The notes under the pieces are model-generated. The model had not been told where the DNA came from. It did no database searches and was given only the letters and a program-made list of their open reading frames with translations. A stretch of DNA of 64,000 nucleotides from Hymenobacter roseosalivarius DSM 11622 (GTDB lineage: Bacteria; Bacteroidota; Bacteroidia; Cytophagales; Hymenobacteraceae): the NCBI RefSeq assembly GCF_900176135.1, contig NZ_FWWW01000058.1, forward strand, positions 1 through 64,000, read 5' to 3'. A program made the translations under genes and the position numbers. Shown in pieces: positions 1 to 8,813 of the stretch (positions within the stretch are counted from its first letter, which is position 1; every line of letters begins with the position of its first letter).

Positions 1-12
1 CACCTACCCTAG

Positions 13-444
13 TTCTTTGCCGATGGCGTCTGCGACGCGGAGGAGCGGGCTGAGCTTAAGATCGTGATGGAAGCCCTTTGTACTTCACCGCTGCCCGTAG
101 ACCCTGCGGTTGAGCTGGAGCCAGCGACGACCACGGCGGAGCTGCCCCTGTGCAACCCGCAGCCTCACCCGCTCGTGTTTACCGACCGACAGTTCGTGGT
201 GACGGGCAAGTTTGCCTACGGCACCCGGGTGGCGGTATTCAGTGCTATTCAAGCCCTGGGGGGCATTCCTGCAGATGCTGCTCCCTCGCGTACGACCAAC
301 TACGTCGTTATTGGTGCCTTCGGCAGCCAGGACTGGGCGAGCACGAGTCAAGGGCGAAAAATTGAGAAGGCCTTGCAGCTACGCGCTCAGGGTGCTGACC
401 TGTGAATTACTTCGGAACAGCACTGGAAAGACTATCTCCGCTGA
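13..444 (+). pseudogene. BRCT-domain protein remnant with in-frame stops
   Basis: The frame from base 13 to the TGA at 442-444 encodes a BRCT-like domain: a core beginning at F-V-V-T-G-K-F, then a stretch ending in K-I-E-K-A-L. A TAG at 10-12 interrupts the frame upstream, and what follows (A-D-G-V-C-D-A-E-E-R) looks like the middle of a protein, not a start. A TGA at 403-405 cuts the usual C-terminal end, because the same frame continues as I-T-S-E-Q-H-W-K-D-Y-L-R, which resembles the conserved end of BRCT proteins. A GTG at 64 could start a 113-residue fragment. BRCT domains act in DNA repair and ligase-type proteins. I read this as a decayed 3' piece of a larger gene. Confidence 0.6.
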
Positions 445-652
445 TTTGCTAGCTATCGGTTGCCTTTAGTCCAGCCTGCATAACGCTGGTGGTTAGCGAC
501 TGTCCCCGCTGTAGTCTTACGCTTACGCTTGACGAGCAACTGGTTACTGGAGCCTGTCCACCTTATCTAACTTCGACAGCTTTCATACTACCAACAGCCG
601 ACTTACATTTGGTAGCGTGTGTATCTCAGTTCTACGCTGAATAGCTTTCCCG

Positions 653-2272
653 ATGTCCCAACTAGACTTCTTTGCCAGCGCCCCCAAGCCGGCAATGCCC
701 CCGATTACCACTTCTATGCCCAAACTTGACCTGCAAACCCTCGAATCCTGGCTCTGGGACTCGGCCAATATATTGCGCGGCAGCATCGATAGCTCCGACT
801 TCAAGAACTACATCTTCGGGCTGCTATTTCTGAAGCGTGCCAACGATGTGTTCGAGGAAGAAGTAGACTTGATCATAGCCCGCGATGGGGTGAGCCGCGA
901 GGAGGCCGAGGACGAAACCTACTTCAAAATGCCCCCCGAAGCCCGCTGGGCCGAGGTGAAGAAAGCCACCGAAAACATTGGTGTGGCCCTGGATAAAGCC
1001 TTTGCCGCCATTGAGCGCGAGAACACCCAACTGGAGGGCGTGATGACGGCCACCAAGTTCGGCGACAAGGAAAAGCTCTCCGATGATACCCTGCAACGCC
1101 TGCTGCGCCACTTCAACCAGTATTCCCTGCGCAATGCTGACTTGTACACGCCCGACCTGCTCGGCGACGCCTACGAGTACCTCATCAAGCAGTTTGCCGA
1201 CGACGCGGGCAAGAAGGGCGGCGAGTTCTACACGCCCCGCGGCGTGGTGAAGCTCATCGTGGGCCTGATCCGGCCCGAGCCGCGCAATAAGGTGTACGAC
1301 CCCACCTGCGGTTCGGGCGGTATGCTGATTGAGAGTGCGCGCTACGTGGCCGGGCAGCTGGGGGGCAAAGTGGGCAACAACATCAACGTGTCGCTGTACG
1401 GGCAGGAGAAAAACCTGGGCACCTGGGCCATTGCCAAGCTCAACATGCTGCTACACAATTTCGACAGCGCCGACCTGCGCAAGGGCGACACGCTGGTGAA
1501 CCCTCAGCACAAGAACTCGGACAACGAGCTTATGCTCTTCGACCGGGTGATTGCCAACCCACCCTTCTCCCAGGACCGCTGGTGGACGCCGGCCGAAGTA
1601 AACCAGGAAAAGAAGCTGGGCAAAGACGGCAAGGAAAAGGAAATAGCCCCCAACTACGCCAGCGCCGTAGTCGATAAGTTCGGCCGCCTGCACTATGGTA
1701 TTCCGCCCCGTGGCTACGCCGACCTGGCTTTTTTGCAGCACATGCTGGCCGTGCTCAAGCAGGATGGCCGCATGGGTGTGGTGCTGCCCCACGGTACTCT
1801 ATTTCGGGGTGGGGCCGAAGGCAGCATCCGCCAAAAGCTGCTCGAAGCCGACCTGGTGGAAGGCATCGTGGGTTTGCCCTCCGCCCTGTTCTACAACACG
1901 GGCATTCCGGCGGCTATCTGGGTGCTGGCCAAAAGCAAGCCCGCAACCCTGAAGCAGCGCGTGCTGCTGCTCGATGCCAGTCAGGAGTTCCGGGAAGGCA
2001 AAAACCAGAATGAGCTGCTGGATACCCACGTAGAGCGCATTCTGGCGGCCTACGCGGCGGGCCAGGATGTGGACAAGTACATGCGCGTAGTGGAGCTGGC
2101 CGAGATAAAAGCCAACGACTACAACCTGAACATCTCCCGCTACATCGACCGCAGCACGGCCGCCGCCGCCATCGATTTGCCCACCGTGCACGCCGCTCTG
2201 CGCGAGCTGGAAGCCAAAGAAGCCGAGATTGACGAGAAACTGGAACGCTTGCTGGAGGAGATTGGAATATGA
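653..2272 (+). CDS. hsdM: Type I restriction-modification DNA methyltransferase subunit
   Basis: This 539-residue protein transfers a methyl group from SAM to adenine N6 as part of the HsdM2S complex. The N-terminal helical domain (about residues 25-170, beginning L-E-S-W-L-W-D-S-A) is the usual HsdM_N region. The SAM-binding motif D-P-T-C-G-S-G-G is at about residues 216-223 and the catalytic N-P-P-F at 302-305, so it looks active. The ATG at 653 gives the normal family length. The last four bases overlap the hsdS start (ATGA), indicating translational coupling. It is the intact counterpart of the broken hsdM copy at 27 kb. Confidence 0.95.
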   Translation: MSQLDFFASAPKPAMPPITTSMPKLDLQTLESWLWDSANILRGSIDSSDFKNYIFGLLFLKRANDVFEEEVDLIIARDGVSREEAEDETYFKMPPEARWAEVKKATENIGVALDKAFAAIERENTQLEGVMTATKFGDKEKLSDDTLQRLLRHFNQYSLRNADLYTPDLLGDAYEYLIKQFADDAGKKGGEFYTPRGVVKLIVGLIRPEPRNKVYDPTCGSGGMLIESARYVAGQLGGKVGNNINVSLYGQEKNLGTWAIAKLNMLLHNFDSADLRKGDTLVNPQHKNSDNELMLFDRVIANPPFSQDRWWTPAEVNQEKKLGKDGKEKEIAPNYASAVVDKFGRLHYGIPPRGYADLAFLQHMLAVLKQDGRMGVVLPHGTLFRGGAEGSIRQKLLEADLVEGIVGLPSALFYNTGIPAAIWVLAKSKPATLKQRVLLLDASQEFREGKNQNELLDTHVERILAAYAAGQDVDKYMRVVELAEIKANDYNLNISRYIDRSTAAAAIDLPTVHAALRELEAKEAEIDEKLERLLEEIGI

Positions 2273-3486
2273 AGAGTGGGTATAAGCAAACGAAAATTGG
2301 TGAGATTCCGGAGGAGTGGGAGGCGGTGGAGCTTATTGAGGCGTTGGAATTGCAACGAGGCTATGACCTTCCTGTACAAAGCAGGACAAAAGGTGAGCAT
2401 CCTCTTATTGGCTCCAATGGCATGATTGATATGCACAATGAGTGGAAGGTAGCTGGTCCCACGATAGTTACAGGTCGTTCGGGAACCATAGGGAGACTAT
2501 ACTATGAGGAAGCTAATTGCTGGCCGCTGAATACTACGCTTTATGTAAAGAACACCAAGGGTAATGACCCTAAATATCTTTTCTATCTACTGATAAGCAT
2601 AGACTTAAAACGCTACGGAACAGGTACCGGCGTACCGACCTTGAATAGAAATGTTGTTCACAAACATAAGATTGCGCTTCCCCCGCTTCCCGAGCAGCAG
2701 AAAATAGCCGAAATCCTGTCCACGGTGGATGAGAAGATGGCCGTGATTGACGAACAGCTAGCGCAAACCCAGGAGCTGAAAAAGGGCCTGATGCAGCGCC
2801 TGCTCACGCGCGGCATTGGCCATACCACGTTCAAGGATTCGCCGTTGGGGGGCATTCCTGAGAGTTGGAGTATTATAAAGCTCGACGATTTAGTGCAAGT
2901 CAATCGGAGTATTACATACGGCATCGTACAACCTGGCCCCTTTGATGCAGATGGAACATTCCTCGTGCGGGGTAAGGATTATTCAAGAGGTTGGGTGAGC
3001 CCGGATGATTTTTTCAAAGTGTCTAAACGCGTTGAAGAACCTTATAAAAGAGCCCGACTGAAGAAGGGTGATATTCTTATAACAATAGTTGGAGCAGGGC
3101 TGGGTAACCTGGCAATCGTGCCTGATTGGCTTGAAGGCGCCAATATTACTCAGACTACTGCAAGAATTGCAATTGATTCTGAGAGAGCTGACTCCATGTT
3201 TTATTACTACGTCTTGCAGTCTCCCATTGGAAGGGAAAATGTCCGTAATTATGAGAAAGGTAATGCTCAACCAGGACTCAATTTAGCTGACGTAAAGAAA
3301 TTCTTGGTGCCTGCTTTACCACTTTCCGAACAACGCCAAATAGCTCAAATCCTCACCACTGTCGACGCCAAGCTTCAAGTCCTGACTGACAAGAAAGCCC
3401 AGTACCAAGAGCTTAAGCGCGGGCTGATGCAGCAGTTGCTCACGGGCCAGCGCCGGGTGCGGGGGGCGGCGGAAATGGCTGGGTAA
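2269..3486 (+). CDS. hsdS: Type I restriction-modification specificity subunit
   Basis: This 405-residue protein should choose the DNA target for both methylation and cleavage. Two target-recognition domains are visible (about residues 10-140 and 195-345), each followed by a conserved helix region with L-P-P-L-P-E-Q-Q-K-I-A and L-P-L-S-E-Q-R-Q-I-A. The recognition-domain DNA is visibly more AT-rich than the flanking helical parts, as expected for mosaic hsdS genes. The first recognition domain (Q-R-G-Y-D-L-P-V-Q then G-R-S-G-T-I-G and W-P-L-N-T-T) closely resembles the second recognition domain of the other HsdS at 28.7-29.8 kb. It overlaps hsdM by four bases. Confidence 0.95.
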   Translation: MKSGYKQTKIGEIPEEWEAVELIEALELQRGYDLPVQSRTKGEHPLIGSNGMIDMHNEWKVAGPTIVTGRSGTIGRLYYEEANCWPLNTTLYVKNTKGNDPKYLFYLLISIDLKRYGTGTGVPTLNRNVVHKHKIALPPLPEQQKIAEILSTVDEKMAVIDEQLAQTQELKKGLMQRLLTRGIGHTTFKDSPLGGIPESWSIIKLDDLVQVNRSITYGIVQPGPFDADGTFLVRGKDYSRGWVSPDDFFKVSKRVEEPYKRARLKKGDILITIVGAGLGNLAIVPDWLEGANITQTTARIAIDSERADSMFYYYVLQSPIGRENVRNYEKGNAQPGLNLADVKKFLVPALPLSEQRQIAQILTTVDAKLQVLTDKKAQYQELKRGLMQQLLTGQRRVRGAAEMAG

Positions 3487-3503
3487 AGGCGTATTATACC
3501 GTC

Positions 3504-3546
3504 AGCCCGTCCTGCTTTGGCAAGCGCCGCAGGACGGGCTGGTTTT
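3504..3546 (+). terminator. Terminator-like hairpin between hsdS and hsdR
   Basis: A perfect 12-bp GC-rich stem (3504-3515 with 3529-3540) and a 13-base loop are followed by GG and five T residues. This is the form of a rho-independent terminator. It lies 18 bases after the hsdS stop and before the hsdR ATG, so it may terminate or attenuate transcription between the modification and nuclease genes. Function is inferred from structure only. Confidence 0.7.
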
Positions 3547-3588
3547 TCAGACATCCATCTATATCCTCTCGAATACTACGTAGTTTAT

Positions 3589-6500
3589 ATGAGCAGCGGG
3601 CCAGAGTTTGTTACCTCCGAGGAGCCCGCGCTGGCGCTGCTCCAGCAGTTGGGCTACTACCACCTGCCTGGTGCGGCCCTCGCCGCCGAGCGGCCCGACA
3701 TCACGCAGGTAGTACTGCCCCAACGGTTGCGGGCCGCTATTGCCCGCCTCAACCCCCTGCTCGACGCCACCAACCAGCAAAAGGCCTTCGACCAGTTGAC
3801 ATCGGTAGCCGCTGCCTCGCTGATGGAAACCAACCAGCGCGTGTGGGAGCTGCTGCGGGGCGATACGCTGACGCTGAAGCAGACGCTGGCCAGTGGGGAA
3901 GTAGCCTTCGTGCCGGTCCGCTTCCTCGACTACGCCACGCCGGCTACTAATGAGTTTCTGGCCATCAGTCAGCTGAAGTTTCACGGCAAGCATGGCAACT
4001 CCATCCCCGATGTAGTGGTGTATGTCAACGGCCTGCCCCTGGGCGTGCTGGAGTGCAAGGCCAGCGGCGCCAACAACGCTTGGGGCAGCGCCTATTCCGA
4101 CCTGGAGTTTTACCAGCGCAACTCCGAGCGGCTGTTTCACTACAACCAGCTTTGCGCGGGTATCTGGGGGATAGGTGCGCGCTACGGAGCCATCGGCACG
4201 CCCCAGCCGTTCTATTCCCACTACCGCGCCCCCGACGATGAGCCCGAGCTACTGGCCTTGCTGGGGGGCAAAATTCCGACGGCCCAGGACAAACTGCTGT
4301 ACTACCTGTTTCAGCCGGAGCGCTTGCTTGACCTCGTGCGCCACTTCGTGCTGTTTGAGCTGGACGAGGGCCGCATCATCAAGAAGCTGCCCCGCTACCA
4401 GCAGGTACGGGCCGTAAACAAGACCATCGCCAAGCTGCAAGCCCACCAACAGGGTGGCGTGGTGTGGCACACCCAGGGCAGCGGCAAGTCGCTGACCATG
4501 GCCTATCTGGCTCGTAAGCTGCAAGCGCCCGAGTATGGGTTTGACAACCCGACGGTGCTCGTGCTGACCGACCGCAAAGATCTGGATCAGCAAATCACGA
4601 CCACCTTCCAGAACGTAGGCTTCAAAAGTGTACAGCAAGCCAGCTCCGTGCGCCACCTCGAACGGCTGCTGCGCAATGACTACGGCGGTATTATTACCAC
4701 CACGCTCCAGAAGTTTCAGCAAGCCGACAAGGACGCCACGGACGAAACCGATACCACCAACGGCGCCGGTAACCCCACAGACCCCGACGACACCTTTGAT
4801 GACTCCATAGCGCCCATCCTGCCGCGACCAGTACTGACCTCCCAGTTAATTGAAGGCAATAATCTGGTGACGATTGAGAAAGAGCTAGTTGCCGGCAAGT
4901 GGGTAGAAGTAAGCCGAACAGAAATAGAGCTGGTGCCCCTGAGCAAGAAGCAGAACATATACGTGCTCGTCGATGAGGCCCACCGCAGCCACTACGGCTT
5001 CCTGGCCGCTTTCATGCGCACCGTGCTGCCCCACGCCAAGTTCGTGGCTTTCACCGGCACGCCTATTTCTAAGGAAGATAAGTCTACGCTAGCCGAGTTC
5101 TACGGCGACCAGTATCTCGACGTGTATACCATTGTGGAGTCAGTGGTCGACGGCGCCACGGTGCCGCTGCTTTACGACGCCGGCATTGCTCGGCTCGACG
5201 TAAAAAAAGCGGAGCTGGACGCCGAGTTCGAGGTGAAGTTTGGCCACGAGTCGGAGGAGAAAAAGGGCAAGCTCAAGGACGCGGCCCTGCTAAAATATCA
5301 GCTCTCAACGGAGCGCGTGACGGAAATTGCCAAGCACCTGCTTACCCACTTTCGCGATAAGATATATAAGGACGAATACAAGGCGCTGCTCGTATGCTCC
5401 GGCCGGCGCGCGGCCTTACAGTACCAGCAGGTGATAGAGCAGCTGCGCCAGGCAGGGTTTCATGACTTCACTACCAAAGTGGTGGTAAGCATGGGTTCGC
5501 CCAAGTCGGACCCGCTCGCCGAAGAGCAAATGGAGCGCCTGAACTGGAACAAGGACAACCCACACGACCCAAAGCCACTGCTAGCTACCCCAGCGGAAGA
5601 AATCAAAGCTGTAACGGAGGACTTTAAGCTGCCCTTTGGCAACGAGGCCGAGCTGGACCAGTCGGGTACCCGCAAGAAGTACGACAACACGGCCATCCTC
5701 ATCGTGTCGGATATGCTGCTGACCGGCTACGACGCGCCCATTGCTGGCTGCCTCTACCTCGATAAGCCCCTGAAAGCGCACAATCTGCTCCAGGCCATTG
5801 CCCGCGTTAATCGCACCTACAAGAGCAAAGCCGCCGGCTACATCGTCGACTACAGCGGCATCACCCAGCACCTGATTCAGGCCCTGGAAATCTTCTCCGG
5901 CGACGTGCGCCCGGATGACATTCTCAAAAACCTAAACGAGGAGATTCCCCAGCTGGAGCTCAACCACGCCAAGCTGCTGGCCTTCTGCAAGCCGCTCAAA
6001 GCCAACAAGGGCTACCAGCGGGAGGGCTTCATCGACGAGTGCATTCAGTTCATCGAGCCTTTACACCGGCGCGATGAATTCAAAGCGCTGCTAAAGTCAT
6101 TTAACAAGTCAGTCAATATTGTACTGCCCAACCAGGCGGCTATGAAGTATCAGGGCGACTTCAAGCTCTTCAACGAAATCAAGGTTCGCGCCCGCAACAC
6201 CTACCCCGACGACGAGGAGCTAAAAATCAGCAAGGACGAAAGCAAAATGCTCCAGCAGCTCATCAACGAGCACCTACTGGCAGCGGGCGTACAAAACCTA
6301 CTGGAAGAGCCCGTGAGCATTATTGACCGCGAGAAGTTCAAGCAAGAGATTCTGAACGCCTCGCCCGGCACCAAGATGCTGAAGATGCGCAACCAGCTTA
6401 AGCACGTCATTAAGCTGGGCATGGATCGCAACCCCGACTTTTACAAACCGCTGGCCCAGCGCCTGGAAGAGCTGCTCAAAGAATACGAAGCTCAGCGCCT

Positions 6501-6831
6501 CGACCAAGCTCAGTTGCTGCTGGCCTTCAGCGAGCTGGCCGACACGGTCAGCAACGAAAACCAGGAAGGCAACGCCGAAGGGTTTCACACCGAAAGCCAA
6601 ATAGCGGTGTTCAACTCCATGAAGACCATCTTCGACGGCCAGGCCACCGCCGCCACCCACGAGCTATTCGAGCTGGTCAGTGGGGAGCTGGAAATTGTGG
6701 GCTGGCGTGATAAGGGCGAGGTGCGCAACACCATCGAAAGCAAGATTCGCAAGCTGCTCTCCGCCACCATGGAGCGCCCCGCTGCCAAGGAGAAAGCCAA
6801 GGAGCTGGTGGAAATACTACGAAAGAACTAA
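3589..6831 (+). CDS. hsdR: Type I restriction enzyme motor/nuclease subunit
   Basis: This is the ATP-dependent translocase and endonuclease of the type I complex, about 1080 residues from the ATG at 3589. A TTG at 3517 is in frame but lies inside the upstream hairpin, so 3589 is preferred. The nuclease domain shows D141 and the E-C-K triad at 155-157. The helicase part has Walker A G-S-G-K-S at 297-301, D-E-A-H at 462-465, then F-T-G-T-P, L-L-T-G-Y-D-A-P and Q-A-I-A-R-V-N-R. All catalytic positions look intact. A terminator-like hairpin separates it from hsdS. The metallopeptidase gene starts three bases after its stop. Confidence 0.95.
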   Translation: MSSGPEFVTSEEPALALLQQLGYYHLPGAALAAERPDITQVVLPQRLRAAIARLNPLLDATNQQKAFDQLTSVAAASLMETNQRVWELLRGDTLTLKQTLASGEVAFVPVRFLDYATPATNEFLAISQLKFHGKHGNSIPDVVVYVNGLPLGVLECKASGANNAWGSAYSDLEFYQRNSERLFHYNQLCAGIWGIGARYGAIGTPQPFYSHYRAPDDEPELLALLGGKIPTAQDKLLYYLFQPERLLDLVRHFVLFELDEGRIIKKLPRYQQVRAVNKTIAKLQAHQQGGVVWHTQGSGKSLTMAYLARKLQAPEYGFDNPTVLVLTDRKDLDQQITTTFQNVGFKSVQQASSVRHLERLLRNDYGGIITTTLQKFQQADKDATDETDTTNGAGNPTDPDDTFDDSIAPILPRPVLTSQLIEGNNLVTIEKELVAGKWVEVSRTEIELVPLSKKQNIYVLVDEAHRSHYGFLAAFMRTVLPHAKFVAFTGTPISKEDKSTLAEFYGDQYLDVYTIVESVVDGATVPLLYDAGIARLDVKKAELDAEFEVKFGHESEEKKGKLKDAALLKYQLSTERVTEIAKHLLTHFRDKIYKDEYKALLVCSGRRAALQYQQVIEQLRQAGFHDFTTKVVVSMGSPKSDPLAEEQMERLNWNKDNPHDPKPLLATPAEEIKAVTEDFKLPFGNEAELDQSGTRKKYDNTAILIVSDMLLTGYDAPIAGCLYLDKPLKAHNLLQAIARVNRTYKSKAAGYIVDYSGITQHLIQALEIFSGDVRPDDILKNLNEEIPQLELNHAKLLAFCKPLKANKGYQREGFIDECIQFIEPLHRRDEFKALLKSFNKSVNIVLPNQAAMKYQGDFKLFNEIKVRARNTYPDDEELKISKDESKMLQQLINEHLLAAGVQNLLEEPVSIIDREKFKQEILNASPGTKMLKMRNQLKHVIKLGMDRNPDFYKPLAQRLEELLKEYEAQRLDQAQLLLAFSELADTVSNENQEGNAEGFHTESQIAVFNSMKTIFDGQATAATHELFELVSGELEIVGWRDKGEVRNTIESKIRKLLSATMERPAAKEKAKELVEILRKN

Positions 6832-6833
6832 GA

Positions 6834-7529
6834 ATGCCCAGCGTACAGTACGGCGATACAACCATTCATTACACCATTCAGGACAGTCCCCACCTGAAGG
6901 CGCACTACCTGAGCGTGGACAAGGAGCAGGGCGTCGTTCTGAAAGGGCGAGCGCTGCCCAGTGCCCAAGCCGATAAGCTCGTGCTGAAGAAAGCCCGCTG
7001 GGTCTTGCAAAAGCTGGAGTTGGTGCGCGAGGTAGCCGCCGAAGCTATCGTCACGGGCTCCCGCATCACTTACTTAGGCCGCAGCTATTACGCCGAAGTG
7101 ATTCAGACCGAAAGCATAGTCTCCGCTCAGGTGGACTTCAACCACTCCCGGTTTCTCATTCAGGTCAATCCGGGAGGGGATAACCAAGCCACCATTAAGC
7201 AGGCTCTGGACGCTTTCTTCCGCCAGAAAGCCCAGGAGAAACTGGCACCCCGGGTGAGGAAGCTAGCTGCGGAAAAGGGCCTCCCATACCAGGACCTGAA
7301 GTTTCGCCAAATGGCTAAGCGGTGGGGGAGTTGCACCGCCACCAATACCATTATCCTGAACAAGGACGTCATCAAGCTGCCCTTCACGCTGATCGACTAC
7401 GTGATTGTGCACGAGCTCTGCCACACCAAGGTGAAGGACCACTCCAAGGAGTTCTGGGCGGAGCTGGCCCAGCAACTGCCCAACTGGAAAAGCCTGGACG
7501 CCCGCCTGATGGTGTACGGCAACCCCTGA
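6834..7529 (+). CDS. YgjP/DUF45-type zinc metallopeptidase
   Basis: This 231-residue protein carries H-E-L-C-H at about residues 193-197, preceded by W-G-S-C and followed by H-S-K-E-F-W. That arrangement is typical of the YgjP-like (DUF45, SprT-related) M48-type metal-dependent hydrolases, in which the two His and a downstream residue bind zinc. No signal peptide or membrane segment is visible, so it should be cytoplasmic. It begins three bases after hsdR and is very likely co-transcribed. Proteins of this family are often found next to type I restriction genes, but their role there is not established to my knowledge. Confidence 0.85.
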   Translation: MPSVQYGDTTIHYTIQDSPHLKAHYLSVDKEQGVVLKGRALPSAQADKLVLKKARWVLQKLELVREVAAEAIVTGSRITYLGRSYYAEVIQTESIVSAQVDFNHSRFLIQVNPGGDNQATIKQALDAFFRQKAQEKLAPRVRKLAAEKGLPYQDLKFRQMAKRWGSCTATNTIILNKDVIKLPFTLIDYVIVHELCHTKVKDHSKEFWAELAQQLPNWKSLDARLMVYGNP

Positions 7530-7898
7530 TCGTCGGGAGGCGCCTTCCCTTTCCTACGGCCGTAAGGCAACGCCCATGCGAATCGAGTGGCAGGAATACA
7601 ATTCTGCCGACGGGCCGCCTGTCGGAGGTCTTTTGTGTAATAACTCTTTGATTTTCAACATCAGCCGGATTTTCGGCTGATGCCTTCGAGCGTACCGGTG
7701 AGTCGTTGCTGTCGGGTGACGAGTCTTTTTGGACACTACTGACGCAGCTGCTTTCTCTCGCTTCAGGCTGCCAATGCCGCAACGGTGGGTTGCCCGACTC
7801 TAGGACGTGCCCTATTTATTCTCTCTACCATTCTTTTTTTAATTCCTGCTCGCCGCAAGGGCGGCAAGTGTATTCTTCCACCTCTAACCTTTTTACGC
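7530..7898. other. Intergenic region with two small hairpins
   Basis: No convincing gene is visible. A short stem (7607-7611 with 7621-7625) is followed by a T-rich stretch and may end the restriction operon. A perfect 9-bp stem with a six-base loop lies at 7659-7682, just before the ATPase gene. The open frame that runs into the ATPase from 7785 is not needed to make a normal-length protein. Confidence 0.4.
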
Positions 7899-8813
7899 AT
7901 GATGAAACTACACCTAGCGGATCGGCGGCAATGTACGATGCGTCTGCTGCTGCAAGGCCCCAGTGGGGCGGGCAAAACCATGGGCGCTCTTTTAATCGCT
8001 CATGGCCTGGCCGGAGGCGACTGGACGAAGGTCGCCGTCATTGACACGGAGAACGGCTCGGCCGATCTCTACGCCGACCTAGGCGAGTACCGCGTGTTGC
8101 GCCTGACGGCTCCTTTCACCCCGGAGCGCTACGCCGAGGCCCTGGGCGTGTGCGAGCAGGCAGGTATGCAGGTTATCATTCTCGACTCCATCACTCCGGA
8201 GTGGGAGCACCTGCTCGACTACCACGCCTCGCTGCCCGGCAACTCCTTCAGCGCCTGGGCTAAGGTCACGCCCCGCCATACGGCCTTTATCCAGCGCCTG
8301 CTCCTGTCCCCGGCTCACATCATCGCCACCGTGCGGGCCAAAACCGAGTACCTGCTGGCGGAGAAAAACGGTAAGCAAGTCCCGGAGAAAGTAGGCCTGA
8401 AGAGCATCCAGCGCGAGGGCCTCGACTACGAGTTCACCCTCGTCTTTGAGGTGGATTTGCGCCACCAGGCCACCGCCACCAAGGACCGGACCCGGCTCTA
8501 TAGCGACCAGGTGCCCGTGCGCCTGTGCGCAGAGGTAGGGGAGACCCTGCGCCAGTGGTGCCAGACGGGCACCCAGCCCAAGCCGGAGGAGGGGGTGCTG
8601 CGCGCCATCGGGCAGTGCCGGACCCTGGCTGAGCTCACCCAGCTGTACCACAGCCTGCCGGTTGAGCAGCAAACGGAGCTCAAAGCGCAGTTCCAGGCCC
8701 ACAAGTACCACCTGCAAGTGGCTGCGAATACCAGTAACTCACCTATTCCCCTTTCTTCTTTCCTTCACCCTCAACCCCAACCCACTTATGGAAACCTTGC
8801 TACTCGGGCCTAA
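7899..8813 (+). CDS. Phage-type RecA-like AAA ATPase (Sak4-like)
   Basis: From the ATG at 7899 (a second ATG follows at 7902) this is a 304-residue ATPase. It has Walker A G-P-S-G-A-G-K-T at about residues 20-27 and a Walker B-like V-I-I-L-D-S at about 91-97. The domain order, with A-V-I-D-T-E-N-G-S-A after the P-loop and a later segment around A-T-V-R-A-K-T-E-Y, resembles the single-domain RecA-like annealing and recombination ATPases of phages and mobile elements. Its last 26 bases overlap the DUF3871 gene. It probably belongs to a prophage or mobile-element remnant. Exact family assignment is inference. Confidence 0.75.
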   Translation: MMKLHLADRRQCTMRLLLQGPSGAGKTMGALLIAHGLAGGDWTKVAVIDTENGSADLYADLGEYRVLRLTAPFTPERYAEALGVCEQAGMQVIILDSITPEWEHLLDYHASLPGNSFSAWAKVTPRHTAFIQRLLLSPAHIIATVRAKTEYLLAEKNGKQVPEKVGLKSIQREGLDYEFTLVFEVDLRHQATATKDRTRLYSDQVPVRLCAEVGETLRQWCQTGTQPKPEEGVLRAIGQCRTLAELTQLYHSLPVEQQTELKAQFQAHKYHLQVAANTSNSPIPLSSFLHPQPQPTYGNLATRA

